NCBI RefSeq assembly: GCF_041949975.1 | Contig: NZ_JBHFQG010000007.1 | Span: 1-64,000 of the forward strand | Length of the DNA stretch: 64,000 bases | Source: Alteribacillus sp041949975 | GTDB taxonomy: Bacteria > Bacillota > Bacilli > Bacillales > Marinococcaceae | Reading direction: 5' to 3' | Shown here: piece by piece, positions 26,769 to 34,692 of the stretch | Layout of the letters: each line of letters starts with the position of its first letter | How positions within the stretch are numbered: position 1 is the stretch's first letter | The notes under the pieces: model-generated | The model's input: only the letters and a program-made list of their open reading frames with translations | What the model was told of the DNA's origin: nothing | Databases searched by the model: none | Made by a program: the position numbers and the translations under genes

Positions 26769-27386
26769 ATGACTAAAATAATTTCCGACTTAAATGGCAT
26801 ATGTCCGCGCCTCGACAGTTTTTTAAGACACAATAAGCGATTATGCAATTGCTCCGTCCTTCAACGTTTTTTAATCGATAAAGAAAACAAGCAACTCTTT
26901 ATACATGCTATCTGTCAACCAAATGAAACAAATGAAGAAGCATTGGACAAAGCTTTCCGGTACCATTTCGGTAATATGAAGCTCACGTCTTATATATTAA
27001 AAACGCTGCACTGGCACGCCATCCAGTATGACCAGCACATTCGTAAATCAAATAAAAGATTTCCATTAATTCTGGACCAATCCTTTTTCGATGAAAACGA
27101 GCCCTCCTATCTTCTTGATGTAATAAGCCGAGAGGAGGCTCTCGAAGAATCTTTTGAGGAAAATGGTGAACGCTTAGAAGACATGATTGGCAAGGACGAT
27201 TTATTTATGGCCTATCAAAGACTTACTGATTACCAAAAAGATATCCTTGAAAAAAGTTATGTGAAGGGATGGAAAGACACAGAAATAGCGGAGCACCTTC
27301 ACATTAGCCAGCAAGCTGTTTTTAAAACTCGAAAAACCTCTCTTGATAAAATGAGAGCTTTTATGAAAAGGAGGAATACGTCATGA
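26769..27386 (+). CDS. Sigma-70 family factor, SigO (YvrI)-like
   Basis: This 205-residue protein ends in a sigma region 4 helix-turn-helix (about residues 155-200: LTDYQKDILEKSY, then DTEIAEHLHISQQAVFKTR). The N-terminal part (20-100) looks like a reduced region 2 (FRYHFGNMKLTSYILKTLHW). The ATG at 26769 has GGGAGG 7 bases upstream. It overlaps the next small gene by ATGA. The order sigma factor, YvrJ-like, 80-residue region-2-like protein matches the SigO/RsoA system of Bacillus subtilis, where SigO needs RsoA to form a working sigma. A LexA box lies 68 bp upstream. Confidence 0.72.
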   Translation: MTKIISDLNGICPRLDSFLRHNKRLCNCSVLQRFLIDKENKQLFIHAICQPNETNEEALDKAFRYHFGNMKLTSYILKTLHWHAIQYDQHIRKSNKRFPLILDQSFFDENEPSYLLDVISREEALEESFEENGERLEDMIGKDDLFMAYQRLTDYQKDILEKSYVKGWKDTEIAEHLHISQQAVFKTRKTSLDKMRAFMKRRNTS

Positions 27387-27568
27387 TGGCTTTTACAAAC
27401 GCTACTGAGTTTATTCAACTGCTTGCAAATTTCGGTTTTCCGGTTGTGGTTACTTTTTATCTATTGTTTCGTTTTGAAAGAAGAATGGAACATATGTCCT
27501 TCACTCTTCAACAACTGCATTCCTCTTTTTTTCGGCCGGAAAAAAGAAAGGAAGATGACGATGGTTAA
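27383..27568 (+). CDS. YvrJ-family small membrane protein
   Basis: This protein of 60-61 residues has one membrane helix, NFGFPVVVTFYLLFRFE, the signature of the YvrJ family (phage- and sigO-associated peptides of unknown role). The ATG overlaps the sigma-factor stop (ATGA), and the second in-frame ATG at 27386 is equally possible. Its end overlaps the start of the RsoA-like gene by 8 bases. The tight packing shows the three genes are one translational unit. Confidence 0.75.
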   Translation: MMAFTNATEFIQLLANFGFPVVVTFYLLFRFERRMEHMSFTLQQLHSSFFRPEKRKEDDDG

Positions 27569-27803
27569 TGTTTACACACTAACTTTAGAAGCAAGAGAGC
27601 ATAATCGTGATGCTTTGGCTCAAGTAGTCGAACATTTTGAGCCTTTTATTCAAAAATCTCTGCAGCAAACATCTTACAAAGAAAGAGAAGATTTAAGGCA
27701 GGTACTGCGGCTGAAATGCATGGAGAGCATTTTTACCTTTGAAGTAGAAAATGTACCAGGTTTTTGGGAATTTAAAGAGAACTTACCAATTGATGAGCCG
27801 TAA
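27561..27803 (+). CDS. RsoA-like co-sigma (region 2-like) protein
   Basis: This 80-residue protein resembles sigma region 2.1-2.2: LAQVVEHFEPFIQKSL, then KEREDLRQVLRLKCMESIF near residues 40-58. The length equals that of Bacillus subtilis RsoA (79 residues), the partner that supplies this region to SigO. The ATG at 27561 is 8 bases after AAAGGAAG; an ATG at 27555 is too close to it. It lies in the same operon as the SigO-like and YvrJ-like genes. Confidence 0.68.
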   Translation: MVNVYTLTLEAREHNRDALAQVVEHFEPFIQKSLQQTSYKEREDLRQVLRLKCMESIFTFEVENVPGFWEFKENLPIDEP

Positions 27804-28084
27804 AGACTCGACTTCTATCTATCTTACAAATGAAATGAAGGTTGATAAAAATAAAAGAAGTAATGCAGGGTTCTGTATGACAATAGAAATCACAACACTT
27901 GTAAAGCGGTTTCACCAAAAGTACTTTCTAAAAGGATAGCATGTGGGTAAAACAAGGGAAAATTCCTCTCATAACGGCTATGGAAACCCGAGTGAAAACG
28001 CAGGTTATTTCAGAGCTGTCACCGATATATTGTTTGAAGTAGAACTATAAATTAAAGCAAATAAATGACACTTAGTCCAACAAA

Positions 28085-28278
28085 ATGCTGCCGGATATCC
28101 AAAAAAATTTAGATGATTTATGCGAACGGATGCTAGAAGAGCAAGTCCTTACAGCTGGCGCAACACAGCTGGCCAAACGCCGGACTGCGGCTATGAACGC
28201 TGCAGGGAGCTGTGTCCTCATTTTCACCGCGTACTTGAAGGTTTGATACAAGCTGTAGAAGTCCATTCCCTTTCATAA
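28085..28278 (+). pseudogene. Possible frameshifted small gene
   Basis: One frame opens MLPDIQKNLDDLCERMLEE from 28085. A second frame closes with a Cys-rich end (PDCGYERCRELCPHFHRV) and a stop at 28276-28278. Both halves look like real protein, which suggests one gene with a frameshift near 28170. I recognise no family and see no convincing ribosome binding site. The 27804-28084 gap before it holds nothing I can support. Confidence 0.3.
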
Positions 28279-28294
28279 TGTTTCATGTGAAACA
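28279..28294. promoter_or_regulatory. parS-like (Spo0J/ParB) site
   Basis: TGTTTCATGTGAAACA differs at one base from the parS consensus TGTTNCACGTGAAACA. It is intergenic. A further hairpin (CATCCCTGTGG with CCACAGGGATG) follows at 28294-28323. Confidence 0.6.
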
Positions 28295-28396
28295 TCCCTG
28301 TGGTTAAGAACTCCACAGGGATGGATTCAGTAGTGAAAACATGTTTGCATCAATCATAGGAAAGTTATCTCCCTATGAAGAAATTCTCTAACCTAT

Positions 28397-28588
28397 TTAT
28401 TCAAGATCGGCGTGCGGCGAACAAGCCGCTATGCATGAAACGCATACCAAAGATTTTTCCTGCCAACCCAGAGCGCCCTTCGCCAAAAATAAAAAAGTGA
28501 CCATCCCTATTAATTTATCCGCTTCTTGATTAATTTCTTTCTTATCCACAATTTTTATTACTGTTTTCACTTCTGAAACATTTCTCAT
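28397..28588 (-). CDS. Small hypothetical protein, Cys-containing
   Basis: This 63-residue frame starts MRNVSEVKTVIKIVDKKE, with GAGGGTG about 11 bases upstream, and ends in a short hydrophobic stretch and a CVSCIAAC segment. No family is recognised. It lies among decayed genes, so it may itself be a remnant. Confidence 0.4.
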   Translation of the reverse strand: MRNVSEVKTVIKIVDKKEINQEADKLIGMVTFLFLAKGALGWQEKSLVCVSCIAACSPHADLE

Positions 28589-28623
28589 GAACTCATCACC
28601 CTCTTTAGGTTTGCTGTAGATTT

Positions 28624-28895
28624 TTAAGGGTTATCTGCTCCTGTGATTGCCCCTCCAACTATTAATATCTCTGGCTTCCAGAGCACAATATCAGAAATAG
28701 TCTTTTTATTGATACCGCCTGCTACAACAACCTTCCAGTGTGGAAAGTCATCTAACCATTTAAAGTGCTCCCTGCGTATTCTTTGGATTTTTTGCATGTC
28801 CCTGCGAGTATGAAGAGAAACAAGCTCGGCACCCAAAGCATCAAGGTCTGTTCATTTTTGTTGAGACCAAACATCAAGCAGATCTATCCCTTTTT
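28624..28895 (-). pseudogene. Hexulose-6-phosphate synthase/OMP-decarboxylase-like remnant
   Basis: The frame ends WKVVVAGGINKKTISDIV, then LIVGGAITGADNP, the C-terminal phosphate-binding part of the HUMPS (HxlA/UlaD) TIM-barrel family. Upstream in the same frame a TGA interrupts before DLDALGAELVSLHT, and the first half of the barrel is missing. Only about 90 of some 210 residues remain, so this is a truncated relic. Confidence 0.65.
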
Positions 28896-29075
28896 TCAAA
28901 AAACTCAGTTAAAAATATTGGCAGTTTTAATGTTTTTTCACATATATGACAAAAGGGTTAAGACTGTATAACGGTTTGGTTGGGATCATTTTGTAATGTT
29001 GGGCTCTGCTTTATAATATATAGGTATATATTAACTATTTGGTATGCTAATTTTCCTATAAAGGTGTTGGGGAGT

Positions 29076-29576
29076 ATGAATGTTAAAAAGTATTTAAAAT
29101 GGACGCTGCCGGTTTTTATACTGGCCTGCGTTTTTGGGACTGCTTATTTCTTTGTTACTCCCAGCTACAGTCACGAATACAAACAGCTGACAGAACGAGT
29201 AGAAATTGGGCTGAAGTATACAAACCCTGAAGAATCTGTAGTTTATGTCCACCCTTTCGTTGAAAACCCCAACAATACTACAAACTTAAAATGGACCCAC
29301 ACGCAAAACTTCATCAAGATATGGGTCCTTGATGAAGAAGGAAATGTTATTGACGATGCAGTAACTGTTGAAAAAGTGGAAAAAGAAAATGCCAATCTGA
29401 TGCAAACAACTCTTAAGCCGGGACAAAAGGAAAAAAACAGGCATTATTATAAGATTCATTTTTCTGAAGATGCTGATCGCCTTAAGCTTTCTTTAAAGGG
29501 AGAAGTGGAAGACGAGTTTGGCACAGCAGAAATTGAAGAAATTATCGAAGTAAATGTGGATTACTTAAATATATAA
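29076..29576 (+). CDS. Hypothetical membrane-anchored extracytoplasmic protein
   Basis: This 166-residue protein has one N-terminal hydrophobic segment (LPVFILACVFGTAYFFV, about residues 10-26). The outer domain that follows is rich in beta strands and charged residues, with two regular strand pairs (VVYVHPFVENP and KLSLKGEVED). It looks like a signal-anchored immunoglobulin-like or FxLYD-type domain, but I recognise no family. The ATG follows TTGGGGAG directly, a tight spacing. A terminator follows. Confidence 0.6.
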   Translation: MNVKKYLKWTLPVFILACVFGTAYFFVTPSYSHEYKQLTERVEIGLKYTNPEESVVYVHPFVENPNNTTNLKWTHTQNFIKIWVLDEEGNVIDDAVTVEKVEKENANLMQTTLKPGQKEKNRHYYKIHFSEDADRLKLSLKGEVEDEFGTAEIEEIIEVNVDYLNI

Positions 29577-29581
29577 GGAGA

Positions 29582-29617
29582 AAGGAGCCGTTATGGAGGA
29601 ATAATGGCTCCTTTTTT
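29582..29617 (+). terminator. Terminator of the hypothetical gene
   Basis: AAGGAGCC pairs with GGCTCCTT across 16 bases, followed by T residues. Confidence 0.85.
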
Positions 29618-29953
29618 GGTACCCTACCTCTCTTATTCAGCATTCGCTCAGTTAGTCCTTCGCCAATCATGATTCTTGAAGCCTGAGAAAGGAGAAAGAA
29701 AGATGAAACGATGAACGGTAACTAAGGAAGACTCTTAGCACCCTAAACGGGAGCAAATAAGATAACATGGGCTTCATGAAAGGGGTTTGGTGCCATAGCA
29801 AGAGAGATCCAGGAGGAACGGTCGTCAAGGAGGGGGCTTGAAGACCGAAGTTGAAAGAAGAGAGGAAATGCGGCAACCAAGCAAGGATTTTAAGCATTTA
29901 AAAACGTATTGCGACTTCACCTATTCGTAGGACGGTTACATAAACCGAAAACA
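29618..29953. other. Unexplained purine-rich non-coding stretch
   Basis: About 335 bp without a supported gene. The plus strand from 29690 to 29900 is strongly purine-rich (runs such as GAAAGAAGAGAGG). No convincing protein, IS end or RNA motif is visible. It may be an eroded mobile element. Confidence 0.4.
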
Positions 29954-30003
29954 GAAAACCTAGCAAAACAGCCGGTCATGAAAATACATCACGACCGGCT
30001 GTT
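29954..30003 (-). terminator. mmsA terminator, copy 1 of a repeated terminator module
   Basis: AACAGCCGGTC pairs with GACCGGCTGTT across 15 bases. On the minus strand the hairpin follows mmsA and ends TTTTGC. The flank plus left arm (GAAAACC, then AGCAAAACAGCCGGTC) recurs at 39680-39703 with one difference in 24 bases. Confidence 0.85.
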
Positions 30004-30038
30004 ACCATTGATACAGCTGTATCCTTTTAAATTACACC

Positions 30039-31496
30039 CTACCAGCGGGAGGTCAGCATTTTTCTTCTTGTGTAAAATTCTACTCCGTCTTTGCCATTTG
30101 CATGCAGGTCACCATAGAATGAATTTTTCCAGCCGGAAAATGGGAAGAACGCCATTGGCGCTGGCACGTTAACATTGACACCAAGCATACCTACTTCAAT
30201 ATCTTCTCTAAATTCTCGTACGGCGTGTCCACTTGAAGTATACAGTACTGAACCATTGCCAAATTCGGACTTATTTGTAACTTCAATCGCTTCTGTTAAA
30301 TCTTTCACTCGAACAATCGAAAGAACCGGGGCAAATATTTCTTTTTTCCATATGTTCATATCCGGAGTCACATGATCAAAAATAGTTGCCCCTAAAAAGT
30401 AGCCTTTATTCATATTTTCAGCATCTTTTCTTCCATCGCGGGCTAATACGGCTCCTGCTTTTTCCCCCTCTTCGATTGCCTGGTGTACTTTTTCTAAATG
30501 AGATTGCCTGATAACCGGCCCAAGGTTGACCTTTTCATCCAGGCCGTTTCCTAATGTCAGCTGGTCTGCTGCTTCACCCAGACGCTCAATCACTTCATCA
30601 GCAATATCTTCAGTTACAACAACGACGGAAGTAGCCATGCAGCGTTGTCCTGCACTTCCAAAAGCCCCTCCTATAATTCCTTTAATGGTGGTTTCTAGAT
30701 CACAGTCTCCAAGAACGATCGAATGGTTTTTAGCACCAGCAAGTGCCTGTACTCTTTTGCCGTTGTTCGCCGCAGTTTTGTAAATATATTCCGCAACAGG
30801 CTGTGAACCTACAAAAGATATAGCATCAACCTCATCGTGCTCTAATAATCCATTGACGACGTCATGGGCACCGTGAACAATATTTAATACACCTTCTGGC
30901 AAACCTGCTTTTGTAATAAGCTCTGCTAACTTCTCTGCTAAGAGCGGTGTTCGTTCAGAAGGTTTTAAAACGAATGTATTTCCACATACAATGGCAAGCG
31001 GGAACATCCAGCATGGTACCATCATTGGAAAGTTAAACGGGGTGATTCCTCCAACCACTCCTACTGGGTAACGATACATACCGGATTCCATGTTTGTTGC
31101 TATATCAGGAAGAACGTCTCCCATCAATAAGCTTGGTGCTCCAGCCGCAAACTCAACACACTCGATACCTCGCTGTACTTCTCCATAGGCATCGTCATAA
31201 CATTTACCGTTCTCTTCTGTGATAATTTTTGCAAGGTCCTCATAGTTCTCCATTAAAAGCTGCTGATATTTGAACATAATACGTGCGCGTTTTGGGACGG
31301 GGGTTTTTTTCCATGATTTAAATGCTTTTCTTGCGGAATTCACGGCCTCATCGACATCTGCTTTTTTAGATATTGGTACTTGGGCAAGCTCTTCCCCGGT
31401 TGCCGGGTTAGGGACTACTTCGTACGGTGCAGTTTCAGCTTCCACCCATTTTCCATTAATAAAATTTTTTAACGTTCGTGTTGTTTGTATTTTCAT
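30039..31496 (-). CDS. mmsA: CoA-acylating (methyl)malonate-semialdehyde dehydrogenase
   Basis: This 485-residue aldehyde dehydrogenase of the MmsA/IolA/DddC branch converts malonate or methylmalonate semialdehyde to acetyl- or propionyl-CoA with CoA and NAD. Catalytic Cys286 lies in GSAGQRCMA. The cofactor segment is TPFNFPMMVPCWMFP near 152-166. The C-terminal YTRRKMLTSRW is typical. The start is 1 bp after the upstream Fe-ADH stop, so the two are one operon controlled by the sigma-54 promoter at 32751-32767. With a partner alcohol dehydrogenase, 3-hydroxypropionate is a likely starting substrate. No myo-inositol genes are nearby, so IolA is unlikely. Confidence 0.93.
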   Translation of the reverse strand: MKIQTTRTLKNFINGKWVEAETAPYEVVPNPATGEELAQVPISKKADVDEAVNSARKAFKSWKKTPVPKRARIMFKYQQLLMENYEDLAKIITEENGKCYDDAYGEVQRGIECVEFAAGAPSLLMGDVLPDIATNMESGMYRYPVGVVGGITPFNFPMMVPCWMFPLAIVCGNTFVLKPSERTPLLAEKLAELITKAGLPEGVLNIVHGAHDVVNGLLEHDEVDAISFVGSQPVAEYIYKTAANNGKRVQALAGAKNHSIVLGDCDLETTIKGIIGGAFGSAGQRCMATSVVVVTEDIADEVIERLGEAADQLTLGNGLDEKVNLGPVIRQSHLEKVHQAIEEGEKAGAVLARDGRKDAENMNKGYFLGATIFDHVTPDMNIWKKEIFAPVLSIVRVKDLTEAIEVTNKSEFGNGSVLYTSSGHAVREFREDIEVGMLGVNVNVPAPMAFFPFSGWKNSFYGDLHANGKDGVEFYTRRKMLTSRW

Positions 31497-31497
31497 A

Positions 31498-32712
31498 TTA
31501 TATCTCCTCTCGTTGATTAGCTTCGATCACTAGATTTTTTGGGTATTGATACGTAAATGCTTTATGATACAATCCTACAATTTCTTCTTTATCAGGAACT
31601 ATCGGGTTGTTCGAAGGACTGCCGCTATCCAAGGCGTCTTCCGCCATTTTAGATAATTGAGAATAATATTGTTCTTCATTTACTCCCCAGTCCTTCAAAT
31701 TAGGAATATCTAAATTTTTACAAAGAAGAAGAACTTTTTCTACTAAATAATTGGCTGCTTCTTGATCTGAGAACGTTTTTTTATCCGGGAATATAAAACG
31801 CGCCATCTCAGCCAGTCTGTGTACACATGATTCCTGACTGTACTCAAGTACCACCGGCAAAAGCATAGCATTAGATATACCGTGAGGCACATGAAACAAT
31901 GCACCGATTGGCCGTGACATACCGTGAACTAAACAAACAGATGCGTTTGAGAAAGCCATACCAGCCTGCATAGCACCAAGGGCCATATTTTCCTGCGCCT
32001 TTTCATTCGATCCATCTTTATAAGCTGATTCCATGTTATCCATAATCAGTTTAGCAGCTGATAAAGCAAGCTGGTCCGAAAAGGGGTGGGATTTTTTTGA
32101 AATGTAGGCTTCAAGGGCGTGAGTTAAAGCATCCACCCCAGTTGCTGCAGTTGTCCCTTTTGGGGAAGACATCGAAAGCTTCGGGTCTACAATTGCGATT
32201 TCCGGCATAAACGCCGGCTGTTTTATCATCATTTTTACATCATTGGATGTGTTTGTAATTACGGTGACGTCGGTTGCTTCTGAACCGGTGCCTGCTGTAG
32301 TTGGAATAGCGATGAGGGGAAAAGGATTTTTACTGGCTGTTCTTTTGTTGTTCATATATTCGCTGATTTCCCCACCGTTTGATGCCAGTACGGCCACAGC
32401 TTTTGCGGTATCAATACAACTCCCTCCTCCAAGCGCAATGACCACCTCTGCCTGCTCCTTCTCTAGTAATGCTAAAGCTTCTCTTACATACACATCTGTT
32501 GGTTCTGAAGCTACTTCTAAGTAATCCGTATAAGCGACTTCAGCACTCTCAAGAGTACGGTGGCACTTTTCAAGATAACCAAAGTCCTTCATGATCCGGT
32601 CACTAATAATGAGGGCATTTGTTCCTAATTTTGACGCTTCTTCACCAGTTTTAAATAAACTATCCTGGCCATAAAACACGTGCCTCGGAAAACACATTGT
32701 GAACACACTCAC
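31498..32712 (-). CDS. Iron-containing alcohol dehydrogenase
   Basis: This 404-residue group III Fe-dependent alcohol dehydrogenase has the NAD motif GGGSCIDTAK near residue 95 and TTAGTGSEATD near residue 137. The iron-binding region contains His residues in LVHGMSRPIGALFHVPHG near 262-280. The family covers many substrates. Coupling to a malonate-semialdehyde dehydrogenase parallels the DddB-DddC pair of marine bacteria and suggests oxidation of 3-hydroxypropionate or a related hydroxyacid. The start is GTG with GGGAGG upstream, 39 bp below a sigma-54 promoter. Confidence 0.9.
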   Translation of the reverse strand: MSVFTMCFPRHVFYGQDSLFKTGEEASKLGTNALIISDRIMKDFGYLEKCHRTLESAEVAYTDYLEVASEPTDVYVREALALLEKEQAEVVIALGGGSCIDTAKAVAVLASNGGEISEYMNNKRTASKNPFPLIAIPTTAGTGSEATDVTVITNTSNDVKMMIKQPAFMPEIAIVDPKLSMSSPKGTTAATGVDALTHALEAYISKKSHPFSDQLALSAAKLIMDNMESAYKDGSNEKAQENMALGAMQAGMAFSNASVCLVHGMSRPIGALFHVPHGISNAMLLPVVLEYSQESCVHRLAEMARFIFPDKKTFSDQEAANYLVEKVLLLCKNLDIPNLKDWGVNEEQYYSQLSKMAEDALDSGSPSNNPIVPDKEEIVGLYHKAFTYQYPKNLVIEANQREEI

Positions 32713-32750
32713 GTCTGCATAACCTCCCTTTCTTGTTTAGAAGGTTATAT

Positions 32751-32767
32751 TGCAAATGTTGTGCCAA
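32751..32767 (-). promoter_or_regulatory. Sigma-54 promoter of the Fe-ADH/mmsA operon
   Basis: On the minus strand TTGGCAC-N5-TTGCA, an exact match to the -24/-12 consensus including the invariant GG and GC spaced by 10 bases. It lies 39 bp upstream of the Fe-ADH start. Confidence 0.93.
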
Positions 32768-32864
32768 TTTTTAAAAGTATGAATAGTATCCCTGTCTGTC
32801 AGAGAATGAACAACTCGCATCAGCTATAAATATGATCGATAGAAGAAAAAGTTAAAGTAATATA

Positions 32865-32913
32865 TGTATATAAAAATATACAATAATTCAATATATGTAT
32901 ATAAAAATATACA
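32865..32913. promoter_or_regulatory. Paired enhancer (UAS) palindromes for the sigma-54 activator
   Basis: TGTATATAAAAATATACA occurs twice without change, at 32865-32882 and 32896-32913, start-to-start 31 bp (about three helical turns). The pair lies 100-160 bp upstream of the sigma-54 promoter and abuts the activator gene's stop codon. Confidence 0.85.
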
Positions 32914-34659
32914 TCAAGTCCCTATATTAAATTCGTTTAGTTTTTTGTAAAGGGTGGTTCTATGAATACCCAGTGCTTCTGCTGTTTTCGTTTTATTTCC
33001 TTTATGTTTCGCGAGTTCTTCTTTAATCAATTCTCTTTCTTGGAGCAGTTTTTTTGATTTCAATGAAAAAAGGGACGAAGATACCTTATGTAATGAACTA
33101 TTTTTTACAGCTGCAGGTAAATCTGTTTCCTTAATAAAAGGTCCCTCTGTTAACACCACAAGCTGTTCTGCTATATTTGTTAATTCCCTGACATTTCCGG
33201 GCCAATGGTAAGACATTAAAAACTCCATCGCTTTTTGATTTATTTGCTTAACGGGATAACTATTTTCTTCAGAAAACTTTTTTATGTAATGGCCTAACAA
33301 CAGCGGGATGTCTTCTGGCCGTTCCCGCAGCGGAGGTATGTTTATTTCAATAACATTCAGACGGTAGTATAAATCCTCGCGGAATCGTTTTTGTTCTACA
33401 AGCTTCTCAAGCTTTTCATTGGTGGCAGCTATAACTCTGACTTGCAGCGGTATACGTACGTGACTTCCTATTTTTACTAATTCACGCTCTTCTAGGATAC
33501 GAAGCAGCTTTGCCTGCATGGCTAAAGGCATCGTGCTGATTTCATCTAAAAATAAGGTACCGTAATTAGCAGCTTCAAATTTCCCTTTGTGTCCGCCTCT
33601 TTTTGCACCTGTAAAGGCGCCTTCTTCGTAACCAAACAATTCTGCTTCAAGTAAATGTTCCGGTATTGCCGCACAATTAATACTTATGAACTCTCCTTTT
33701 CTCTCACTCATTTGATGAATAGATTGGGCAAACAATTCTTTCCCCGTACCGCTTTCACCGCTCAGCATAACCTTCGCATTCGTCCTTGCTGCTTTCCTTG
33801 CTTTGCTTTTACTTTCTGTCAGCTTTCCGCTGTCTCCAAGAATTTGTTCAAAGGTATAAAGGTTAGTCTGATTTCTAGTCCGAGTCCTTTCTTCATCTTC
33901 AAATGGCGGAACACTCTGCATGTTGCCTACATTTCCGAGAATTCGGTAAAGCTCACTAACTCCTTCAAAAATAAGCATTCCTATTGCACCAGTAACTTCT
34001 CCATCTTTCCAAATCGGAATGCGGTGTACAATCATTTTCTGGCCTTGTATGATTTGAATTTCTCCTTTTTCCGGTACCCCAGTCTGTATAGTTATATGTA
34101 GCCTCGTATTTTCAATTACCTCCTCAACCGAACGTCCAATCACTTCTTCTTCCGGAGGCAAACCCAAAAAGTTACGGTAGGCACGGTTCATTTGCTGTAT
34201 TTTTCCTTCCCGGTCTACAACGGTTATGCCTTCGTACGCACTATTTAAAATAACATCCATAATTTCACTGTAGTGCTGCAAAGATTTAGAAAATTCCTTG
34301 TATGCCTGCAACAGACTTTTCACCGTAAATACACCGCATAGCTTTTCTTTTTCATCAACAACCGGCAGAGGTAAATCAGTTTGAGATATATCAAAAATAG
34401 AATCCGTCGTTTTAATGACCGGGGTTTTTCTAAACCAATCCCCTTCTCTTTTTTTTTCTTTTAAAAAATAAGAGCTTACTTGTGAAATTGATAAAATGCC
34501 TAAAGGCTCGCTTTTTCCATTAACAAATACGAACCGTTCGGGAGCCTTGCTGCTCTCTAATTTCGTAAGAATATCTTCTAATCTTGTTTTCTCAGCTTGA
34601 AAGATGATAGATTTCTCCATCATTTGTCTGACGGTAACAAACTGTTGAATATGTTCCAC
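32914..34659 (-). CDS. Sigma-54 enhancer-binding activator with CBS and PAS domains
   Basis: This activator of about 581 residues starts with a CBS pair (residues 1-125, e.g. RFVFVNGKSEPLGILS), then a PAS domain (130-240, GITVVDREGKIQQMNRAYR). The AAA+ domain has Walker A GESGTGKE at 301-308, the sigma-54 contact loop EGAFTGAKR and Walker B TLFLDEIS. A Fis-type helix-turn-helix ends it (NKTKTAEALGIHRTTLYKK). The sensory part has no receiver domain, so the signal is probably a small molecule. Its gene sits directly upstream of two palindromic enhancers and a sigma-54 promoter, so its target is the Fe-ADH/mmsA operon. The GTG start has GGAGGAGGTG upstream; an in-frame GTG 11 codons earlier does not. 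Confidence 0.93.
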   Translation of the reverse strand: MEHIQQFVTVRQMMEKSIIFQAEKTRLEDILTKLESSKAPERFVFVNGKSEPLGILSISQVSSYFLKEKKREGDWFRKTPVIKTTDSIFDISQTDLPLPVVDEKEKLCGVFTVKSLLQAYKEFSKSLQHYSEIMDVILNSAYEGITVVDREGKIQQMNRAYRNFLGLPPEEEVIGRSVEEVIENTRLHITIQTGVPEKGEIQIIQGQKMIVHRIPIWKDGEVTGAIGMLIFEGVSELYRILGNVGNMQSVPPFEDEERTRTRNQTNLYTFEQILGDSGKLTESKSKARKAARTNAKVMLSGESGTGKELFAQSIHQMSERKGEFISINCAAIPEHLLEAELFGYEEGAFTGAKRGGHKGKFEAANYGTLFLDEISTMPLAMQAKLLRILEERELVKIGSHVRIPLQVRVIAATNEKLEKLVEQKRFREDLYYRLNVIEINIPPLRERPEDIPLLLGHYIKKFSEENSYPVKQINQKAMEFLMSYHWPGNVRELTNIAEQLVVLTEGPFIKETDLPAAVKNSSLHKVSSSLFSLKSKKLLQERELIKEELAKHKGNKTKTAEALGIHRTTLYKKLNEFNIGT

Positions 34660-34692
34660 CCTGGCACCTCCTCCAGCAAGATCTATATCCAC

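Noticed and set aside
29667..29897. 76-codon minus-strand frame in the purine-rich gap
   Set aside because: It reflects the strand bias; the translation is Leu/Ser/Phe-rich without domain features and lacks a good start.
30039..31496. Annotation of the MmsA protein as IolA of inositol catabolism
   Set aside because: No inositol genes are nearby; the partner is an Fe-ADH under a sigma-54 promoter.
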